Made by a program: the position numbers and the translations under genes
Origin: Citricoccus sp. WCRC_4
GTDB lineage: Bacteria; Actinomycetota; Actinomycetes; Actinomycetales; Micrococcaceae
NCBI GenBank assembly: GCA_026645375.1
Contig: JAPFFX010000219.1
Location: 1 to 7,205, forward strand
Length of the DNA: 7,205 bases
Direction: 5' to 3'
Shown: positions 1-5,700 of the stretch, piece after piece
Layout: each line of letters begins with the position of its first letter
Numbering within the stretch: the stretch's first letter is position 1
Notes under the pieces: model-generated
Databases searched by the model: none
Told to the model about the DNA's origin: nothing
Seen by the model: the letters and a program-made list of their open reading frames with translations, nothing else

Positions 1-138
1 GAGGTGGGCTCGGTGGATGTCATCGTGCCGGCCGGTGGACTGCGGCCCTACCTGGTGGATGCCGTGGAACGCGGGTTGCGCCAGGCCGGCGTGACCGTCG
101 AGGACACGCAGGAGGCCCAGACCGCCGACGCGCGGTGA
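1..138 (+). CDS. 3' end of an unrecognised gene (45 codons visible)
   Basis: Frame 1 is open from the left edge to a TGA at 136-138 and encodes a 45-residue C-terminus beginning EVGSVDVIVPAGGLRPYLVD and continuing through AVERGLRQAGVTVEDTQEA. The visible part looks like a beta-strand (VDVIVP), a helix (YLVDAVERGLRQAG) and a last short strand (VTVE), then a polar Gln/Glu/Ala/Asp tail, as at the end of a small alpha/beta domain. I do not recognise the family, so no function is given. The G/C-rich third positions and the terminator-like hairpin starting 4 bases after the stop support it being a real gene end. It converges with the nucleotidyltransferase gene on the other strand. Confidence 0.6.
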   Translation, partial: EVGSVDVIVPAGGLRPYLVDAVERGLRQAGVTVEDTQEAQTADAR

Positions 139-142
139 GGCC

Positions 143-174
143 GGTGCGGGCCCGCTCCACCGCGGGCCCGCACC
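143..174. terminator. GC-rich hairpin just after the plus-strand gene
   Basis: A perfect 13-bp inverted repeat, GGTGCGGGCCCGC (143-155) and its reverse complement (162-174), encloses a 6-base loop TCCACC. It begins 4 bases after the TGA of the plus-strand gene. No T-tract follows, so this is not a textbook E. coli-type intrinsic terminator. U-less hairpins at gene ends are common in high-GC actinobacteria, and the position makes termination the most likely role. It is symmetric and could act on either strand. Confidence 0.6.
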
Positions 175-184
175 ACCCGTGCAT

Positions 185-240
185 CAGGTGCGGGATCCGA
201 CGCCGAAGAAGTCCCTGGACGGCGACGGATCCCGCACCTG
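185..240. terminator. Long hairpin downstream of the glgC-type gene
   Basis: A perfect 15-bp inverted repeat, CAGGTGCGGGATCCG (185-199) and its complement (226-240), is extended inward after one A/A mismatch by five more pairs (201-205 with 220-224), leaving a 14-base loop (206-219). It lies 24 bases beyond the stop of the minus-strand nucleotidyltransferase gene and 46 bases beyond the stop of the converging plus-strand gene. The inferred role is bidirectional termination. There is no uridine run on either side, only a few T residues at 244-249 on the plus strand. Confidence 0.65.
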
Positions 241-264
241 GCCTGTCTTCCCCGGCGGCCCGGG

Positions 265-1455
265 TCAGTGGCCGGTGGTCTCGTCGTCGCTGTCCGGGCC
301 TCGGTCGGCCGGCACCAGGACGGTGATGTTGCCCGGGCCCGGCTTGGTGCGGCCCGAACGGCCGGTGGGGATCTCTGCGCCCACGTCGGCGATCACGGAT
401 TCCAGCACCGCGCCGGCCGGAACGGTGGCCTGGCCCAGCAGCACCGACCGGGACACCCTCGCCCCGGCCTCCACGACCACGCCGGGCCCGATGACGCTGT
501 GCTCGACCTCGCCCAGGATCCTGGCACCGGCTGAGATGAGCGAGGCCGAGACGGTCGCCCTCGTGTCGATCCAAGCCGGCGGGGTGGACTCGGCGTTGGT
601 GATCAACGGCCAGCCGGGCCTGCTCAACTGCAGGCCACGCTGCTCCAACAACTCCATGTGGGCCTTGAAGTAGGCATCGATGGTCCCGATGTCCCTCCAG
701 TACCCCTCGAGCCGGTATTCGTGGACGCGGCACTCCTGGACGAAGTGCGGCAGGATCGTCTCCCCGTAGTCGCCCAGGGAGGTGCCCTCCGGGTCGTCCT
801 GTTCCGCGGTGAGGCGGCGGGTGGCCCGGGCCAGGGCGGCGACGTCGAAGAGGAAGATCTCGGCCGCCACGAGGTTCCCGGCCGGGTCCTCGGGCTTGTA
901 CGCGTAGTCGGTGACCGTACCGTCGCCGGCCGCCTGCACCACGCCGAACCGGGACGGGTCCTCATCGGTCTCGGTGGTCACCACCGTCAGGTCCGAGCCG
1001 CGCTCGCTGTGCTGTTCCAGGGCGGGGCCGAGGTCGAACTGGTAGAGGTGGTCGGCGCTGAGCACCACGACGGTCTCCGCGCCGAAGGCCTCCAGCAGGG
1101 ACAACTGCTGGAACAGGGCGTGGCCGTTGCCGGTGGAGAACCCCTCCTCGGTGCGGCCCTCCGCGGGGGGCAGGATCCGCAGGCCGTGCCGGGTGCCGTC
1201 CAGGTCCCAGGGCCGGCCCCCGGCCAGGTGCTGGTTCAGGGTGAAGGGGCGGTACTGCTCGACCACCCACACGTCCCGGAGCCCCGAGTGGGCCAGGTTG
1301 GACAGCACCACGTCGATCAGCCGGTACTGCCCGGCGAGGGGGACGGCGGGCTTGGACCGGGCATCGGTCAGCGGCGAGAGCCGTGATCCGCGGCCACCGG
1401 CCAGGACCAGGGCCACCGTCCGGCGGGCGGGGTCGTCGGGAAAGGGGTCGGCCAT
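265..1455 (-). CDS. glgC: GlgC-type sugar-1-phosphate nucleotidyltransferase (glucose-1-phosphate adenylyltransferase family)
   Basis: This 396-residue cytoplasmic protein has the GlgC architecture. An N-terminal nucleotidyltransferase domain (about 12-270) is followed by a left-handed beta-helix of hexapeptide repeats (about 290-378). Visible motifs are the phosphate-binding loop GGRGSRLSPLTDARSKPAVP (20-39), LSADH (132-136) with the metal-binding Asp135, YKPEDP with the sugar-phosphate-contacting Lys187, and GYWRDIGT (251-258), a GlgC hallmark. The family makes ADP-glucose from glucose-1-phosphate and ATP for glycogen/alpha-glucan synthesis. Some core motifs differ: classical GTADA is replaced by TGNGHA (108-113), and LSGDH is LSADH. 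This resembles the GlgC-like paralogue group of actinobacteria, so ADP-glucose synthesis is likely but unproven. The ATG follows AGGAGG by 4 bases and gives a normal family N-terminus. The gene is third after lhr and nei2, 207 bp downstream of nei2, and probably has its own promoter. Confidence 0.88.
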   Translation of the reverse strand: MADPFPDDPARRTVALVLAGGRGSRLSPLTDARSKPAVPLAGQYRLIDVVLSNLAHSGLRDVWVVEQYRPFTLNQHLAGGRPWDLDGTRHGLRILPPAEGRTEEGFSTGNGHALFQQLSLLEAFGAETVVVLSADHLYQFDLGPALEQHSERGSDLTVVTTETDEDPSRFGVVQAAGDGTVTDYAYKPEDPAGNLVAAEIFLFDVAALARATRRLTAEQDDPEGTSLGDYGETILPHFVQECRVHEYRLEGYWRDIGTIDAYFKAHMELLEQRGLQLSRPGWPLITNAESTPPAWIDTRATVSASLISAGARILGEVEHSVIGPGVVVEAGARVSRSVLLGQATVPAGAVLESVIADVGAEIPTGRSGRTKPGPGNITVLVPADRGPDSDDETTGH

Positions 1456-1459
1456 GGCT

Positions 1460-1465
1460 CCTCCT
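1460..1465 (-). promoter_or_regulatory. Shine-Dalgarno of the glgC-type gene
   Basis: On the minus strand the sequence reads AGGAGG, then AGCC, then the ATG at 1455-1453. This is a full-strength Shine-Dalgarno at a slightly short spacing, and it fixes the start of the nucleotidyltransferase. Confidence 0.8.
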
Positions 1466-1516
1466 GTAGCGTCGGCGTCCGGTCACCCGGCAGCGTGGGC
1501 GGTCCGGTGTGGACTC

Positions 1517-1543
1517 CGGTGGCGGCTCGGAGGCCGGCCACCG
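1517..1543 (-). promoter_or_regulatory. Possible leader hairpin upstream of the glgC-type gene
   Basis: A 7-bp inverted repeat (CGGTGGC at 1517-1523, complement at 1537-1543) can fold in the minus-strand RNA. Three further pairs form past a bulged C, leaving a loop of about six bases. The loop region contains CCTCC (complement of 1529-1533), which could pair with the GGAGG of the Shine-Dalgarno about 65 bases downstream. Such short GC stems are frequent by chance at this composition, so a regulatory role is only a possibility. Confidence 0.2.
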
Positions 1544-1573
1544 TGCCGCGCCCCGGCGTTCGTTCCGGCCTTC

Positions 1574-1603
1574 ACGGTAACCCCTGTGGAGCCGGCCCGT
1601 CAG
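1574..1603 (-). promoter_or_regulatory. Candidate promoter for the glgC-type gene
   Basis: On the minus strand a -35-like CTGACG (1603-1598) and a -10-like TACCGT (1579-1574, matching TAnnnT) are separated by 18 bases. This suits an actinobacterial housekeeping sigma factor. Transcription would start near 1567 and give a leader of about 110 bases. It is the best-looking promoter pair I found in the gap between nei2 and the glgC-type gene. The evidence is consensus similarity only. Confidence 0.3.
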
Positions 1604-1626
1604 CCGCCCCGCCCCGTCAGCCGCCC
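1596..1626. repeat. 14-bp direct repeat overlapping the candidate -35
   Basis: The sequence CCCGTCAGCCGCCC occurs at 1596-1609 and again at 1613-1626, a period of 17 bases with 3 bases between copies. The downstream copy (in the direction of glgC transcription) covers the candidate -35 hexamer. It could be a binding site for a regulator or a chance duplication in GC-rich non-coding DNA. Confidence 0.45.
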
Positions 1627-1662
1627 GCCGTCGTCGACGACCCCGTCCCGTCACCCCGGTCG

Positions 1663-2703
1663 TCACCGTTGGCAGTGGGGGCACCAGAAGAGCACGCGCT
1701 CGGGGGTCCCGGACGCGAGGTCCCCGAATTGCTCGACAACGACCGGCCCGCCACAGCGCAGGCAACCCTTGCGCTCCCGCCCGTAGACCCAGTAGTTCGG
1801 CTGGCGGCGTCCGGGCAGCCCGGCGCCAGAAGCGCCAGAAGCGCCGGCCGTGCTCCCAGGGCTCGCAGCTTCGGCTGCGGCGCGGCCGCGCGGACCGCCG
1901 TCCACGGGAACCCCGCCCGGCGTGAACCGTGCGCCGCCCGCGTCCCGCCGGCCCCCCGCGCGGCGCACCTCCGGGGTGGGCCGCACCCGGACGCCGTAGG
2001 CGGCTTCACCGTCGGGCATGACCCCGGTGGTGCCCCGCGGTCCGGGGCCGGTGTTGACGCGCATCAGGTCCCGGGCCAGCAGCACCAGTCCGGGCACGTC
2101 CGGCACGGCACCCACCGGCCGGTGGGGGTGGAGCCCGGCCAGCAGCAGGGTCTCGCAACGGTAGATGTTGCCGATCCCGGAGACCAGGCGCTGGTCCAGC
2201 AGGGCCAGCCCGATCGGCCGCTGCGGGTCAGCCTGCAGCCGCGTCACCGACTCGTCGAGCAACCGGGCCGCCTCCGCGGGGTCCTCCCAGGCCGGATCGA
2301 GCAGGTCCGGTCCCAGGAAGGACAGCCGCTCGGCGACGGAGGCCGTCGGCAGCACCTCCAGCAGTCCGAGCTGGAACCCGACGACCTGGTCCCCGGCCGT
2401 CTCCAGGACGCATCGGGCCTGCCAGCCGGGGGACCGCCATCGGGGCCGGACCGGGCCGCCGTCGGGACCGGTGCGGGAGTACACGTCCCAGTGCCCCTCC
2501 ATCTTCAGGTGGGACAGCACGGCGCGTTCACCGGTGTCGATCACGAGGTACTTGGCGCGAGGCCACACCGCGCCCACCGTGGTGCCGGACAGGTCGGCGG
2601 TGGCCAGCTGGGGGACCCGGAAGTCGGTGCGCCACAGTTGTTGCCCGGTCAGCACCGGGCGGAGCCGGTCGGCCACCCGGACCAGGGAGTCACCCTCGGG
2701 CAT
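1663..2703 (-). CDS. nei: Nei2/Fpg-family DNA glycosylase / AP lyase
   Basis: This is a 346-residue base-excision repair enzyme of the Fpg/Nei family, which removes oxidised bases and cleaves the abasic site by beta,delta-elimination. It starts MPEGD, giving the catalytic Pro2 nucleophile and Glu3 as in mycobacterial Nei2. PRAKYLV carries the conserved beta-hairpin Lys51, followed by SHLKMEG (64-70). The helix-two-turn-helix region contains QRLVSGIGNIYRCE (171-184) with conserved Asn179. A C-terminal zinc finger has Cys314, Cys317, Cys341 and Cys344, with Arg336 a candidate for the DNA-contacting finger arginine. The start is fixed by Pro2 and by GGAGG five bases upstream. The protein is unusually long: residues about 243-300, between H2TH and zinc finger, are low-complexity Gly/Ala/Arg/Pro, whereas Nei2 proteins are usually about 250-290 residues. 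It follows lhr by 39 bp, the same order as Rv3296-Rv3297 in M. tuberculosis, implying co-transcription. Substrate preference cannot be read from the sequence. Confidence 0.93.
   Translation of the reverse strand: MPEGDSLVRVADRLRPVLTGQQLWRTDFRVPQLATADLSGTTVGAVWPRAKYLVIDTGERAVLSHLKMEGHWDVYSRTGPDGGPVRPRWRSPGWQARCVLETAGDQVVGFQLGLLEVLPTASVAERLSFLGPDLLDPAWEDPAEAARLLDESVTRLQADPQRPIGLALLDQRLVSGIGNIYRCETLLLAGLHPHRPVGAVPDVPGLVLLARDLMRVNTGPGPRGTTGVMPDGEAAYGVRVRPTPEVRRAGGRRDAGGARFTPGGVPVDGGPRGRAAAEAASPGSTAGASGASGAGLPGRRQPNYWVYGRERKGCLRCGGPVVVEQFGDLASGTPERVLFWCPHCQR
1823..1845. repeat. 9-bp tandem repeat inside nei2
   Basis: GCGCCAGAA occurs at 1823-1831 and 1832-1840, followed by a partial GCGCC at 1841-1845. 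On the coding strand it encodes the GASGASGAG segment of the low-complexity linker between the H2TH and zinc finger domains. A unit divisible by three keeps the frame, consistent with slippage or expansion in an unconstrained linker. Confidence 0.7.
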
Positions 2704-2708
2704 GCCGA

Positions 2709-2713
2709 CCTCC
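2709..2713 (-). promoter_or_regulatory. Shine-Dalgarno of nei2
   Basis: The minus strand reads GGAGG, then TCGGC, then the ATG at 2703-2701. It lies in the 39-bp gap after the lhr stop, so nei2 can initiate independently of, or coupled to, lhr translation. It supports the MPEGD start. Confidence 0.7.
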
Positions 2714-2742
2714 GGGGCGCTCCCGTGAGGTCCTGGGGCAGC

Positions 2743-5700
2743 TCACGACCGGAACCTCACGCCGGAGGGCGAGGAGTAGAAGCCCGCCTCCAGCAGCGCG
2801 GCGGCCAGGGCGGTGCCGGGCACCGGCAGGCCGTTGACCTTCTCCAGCGACATCTTCTCCACCCGAGCCGTCCGCAGGGCCCACGCCAGCGACTGGGCCG
2901 TGGGCCCGAGCACGCTCGGGTCCTCGGAGAAGCACAACAGGGTGCGCCCGCCGCGCTCCACGTACAGCACCAACTCCCCGGAGACCAGCACGACGACGGC
3001 CCCGGCCTTGCGTCCGGGCCGTTGGCCGGTGGGGCGCACCCCGTCCTGGTCGGCGGGGATCTCCGGCCACGGCAGGGCCGCGCCGTAGGGGTTGGCCGGA
3101 TCCGTGGCGGCCAGCGCGATGGCGGGGGGACCGGGATCCGGCCGGGGGTTCCGCCCGGGCGGGGTCCAGGACGCGGCGGCCGAGGGTCCCGGAGGGGACC
3201 ACGTCGCGCCGGCCGAGGGTCCCGGAGGGGACCACGTCGCGCCGGCCGGGGCACCAGGGGCGGACGCCGCGGACGGACCCGCCGCCGGGGAGTCGGCAAC
3301 GTCCTGGCGGGCGAAGCCGCGCAGCCGGTCCACGGTGGCCCCGGTGGAGAACTGGGCGGCGCCGAGGTGTTCGATGTAGTACCCGCGGCGGACCTGGCCG
3401 GCCTCCTCCATCCGGGTGAGCAGCCGGTACTGGGTGGCGAAGCCGCCGGGCACCTCCTCGGCCATGACCGAGCCCCGCGTGATGACGCCGTAGCGGTCCA
3501 GCAGGTACTCGGCGGCCGAGTGGGCCCGCAGGGTGGGGTCGGTGGCCGGGGCCGGCAGCAGCGACCACCGTCCCGCGGCCCGAGCGGCTCCCGTGGGCCC
3601 GAGCTCGGCGGGAAGTCCCGTCCCGGAGGGCCCGGGGAGCGTCCCGTCGTCACCGGCCAGGGCTCCGTCGAGGGAACCGGTGACCTCCTCGAGGCGTCGC
3701 AGCCGCGAGAGGCGGGCTCCGCGTCCGGGACGGGCGGGCCGGGCGCGGGGGGTGCGCGCCCGGGACTTGTGAGCGGTCCGTCCCTGGCCGAGCAGCCCGC
3801 GGACCGGGGCCAGGGTGTCGTTGCCGACCCGCCCGGCCCAGACGAGGTCCCAGAGGGCGGCGAGGATGTCCGCGTTCGTCGGGCGGTCGTCGTCACCGCT
3901 CCAGCCCTCGCGCACCCGGCCGGCGAGCGGGCCGAAGAACCAGGCCCCACCGCCGTCGAGCACCTCCTGCAGCGCCCGGTGCACCGGGTTCGGCTCGAAG
4001 TCCTCGGCGCGGGCCAGGCTCAGGTCCACGGAGTCGACGTGGTGGAAGGCGATCCAGCCGTCGTTGCCGGCCGCCGCGGCGGTGCCGGACCAGAGGAACT
4101 CACCGGTGGCCAGCAGCTCATCGAGCTGGGACGGGGCGTAGTCGCGCACGCGGGCCGGCAGCACGTGCGACTCCCACGCACTGGCCGGGACCGGCACGCC
4201 GGAGAGCTGGTCGAGGACGGTGGCCACGCCGTCCCCGCCGCGCAGGGTGGCCGGGGAGCCGCCACCGGGGGCCGGATCCAGGTGCTGCCAGTCGGCGAGG
4301 AAGCGGGCGTAGGCGGGCTGCTCCACCGGCTCGACCTCGGCCCGCAGGGCGGCCAGCGAGCGGCGCCGGATGCGCCGCAGCACCTCGACCTCGCACCACT
4401 CGGTGTCCAGCGGACCTGGCTGTCCCGTCCCGCCGGGGCGGTACCGTCCCTCGCTGACTCGGCGCTCGGCCGCCAGCCGCTGCAGGACCTGGAGCACGAC
4501 GGCGGCGCCGAGTCCCAGCGCGGCACCGGCCTCGGTGGCGGTGAACGGGCCGTGGGTGCGGGCATAGCGGGAGACCAGGTCACCGAGGGGGTCGGTGACC
4601 GGTTCGATGAACGCCAGCGGGACGCCCATCGGCAGGGCGACGCCGAGGGCATCGCGCAGACGGGCGGCGTCCTCGATGGCGGCGTAGTGTTCCTGCCCGC
4701 CCAACCGGATCCGCAGGGCACGGTTCGCCGCGACCAGCTCGTCGAGCAGGATGACGGCCTGGTGCTCGGTGGCGGAACCGGCGGCGGCCCCGGAGTCCTC
4801 GGCCTCCGGCTGCTGCATGCGGGCGGCGGCCTCGGCGGCGGTCAGCGGGCCCAGCAGCCGCAACAGGTCGGCCAGTCCCTCCGCGCCCTTGACCCTCCGG
4901 GTGGGGGAGAGCCGCTGCAGGTCGGCCTCGACCGTGGCGATGACGCCCGGGTCCAGCAGGTCTGCCAGCTCGGCACGCCCCAGCAGCTCGTTGAGCAGCC
5001 CGGGATCCAGCGAGAGGGCGGCGGCGCGGCGCTCGGCCAGCGGGGAGTCACCCTCGTAGATGAACTGGGCCACGTAGCCGAACAGCAGCGACTGGGCGAA
5101 CGGCGAGGGGGACTGCGTGGTGGTCTCCACCAGGCGCAGGGACTTGTCCTCGATCCGCCCGGCCAGTCGCTTCAGGGCCGGTAGGTCATAGACGTCTTGG
5201 AGGCACTCCCGGACGGTCTCCAGGATGATGGGGAACTGCGGGTACTTCCGGGCGACCTCCAGCAGCTGGGCCGCCCGCTGGCGCTGCTGCCACAGCGGTG
5301 AGCGCTTGCGCGGGTCCCGCCGCGGCAGCAGCAGGGCGCGTGCGGCGTTCTCCCGGAACCGGGCGGCGAACAGCGCCGAACCGCCCACCTCCTCGGTGAC
5401 GATCTCCTCGAGTTCCTCGGCCGTGAACAGGAACAGCTCGGCACCGGGCGGCTCGTCCTCCATCATCGGCACGCGCAGCACGATCCCGTCGTCTGCGGCC
5501 ATGGCCGAGCCGTCCATCCCGTACCGGGCGTGCAGGCGGGCACCCACGGCCAGCGCCCACGGGGCGTGCACCGGCATCCCGTAGGGGGAGTGCAGGACCA
5601 CGCGCCAGTCGCCCAGCTCGTCGTGGAAGCGCTCGACGACGAGGGTCTTCTCGGTGGGCAGCACCCCGGTCGCCTCGCGCTGCTCCGTCAGGTAGGCGGT

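Noticed and set aside
658..1386. Plus-strand open frame of 242 codons antisense to the glgC-type gene
   Set aside because: Same phase effect as the longer antisense frame; no domain, and no ribosome-binding logic independent of the real gene on the other strand.
1630..1641. Perfect 12-bp palindrome GTCGTCGACGAC after the nei2 stop
   Set aside because: It has no loop, so it cannot form a useful terminator hairpin, and short CG-rich palindromes are expected often at this composition. An operator cannot be excluded but there is nothing to support one.
1823..1977. Possible frameshift in nei2, because the region between H2TH and zinc finger looks unlike the family
   Set aside because: The frame is intact on both sides, with PNYWVYGRERKGC and the four zinc cysteines following directly. 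The segment is therefore an in-frame insertion, not a shifted stretch.
3178..3243. 33-bp repeat considered as a CRISPR-like element
   Set aside because: The units are directly adjacent with no spacers, are in frame, and encode a protein repeat within lhr.
1495..5184. Plus-strand open frame of 1,229 codons antisense to nei2 and lhr
   Set aside because: lhr, nei2 and the glgC-type gene happen to share one frame phase. In this plus-strand frame the first codon base pairs with their G/C-rich third position, so stop codons (all starting with T) are nearly absent. The product is an Arg/Gly/Pro/Gln-rich chain with no recognisable domain and it crosses the antisense of two well-supported genes.
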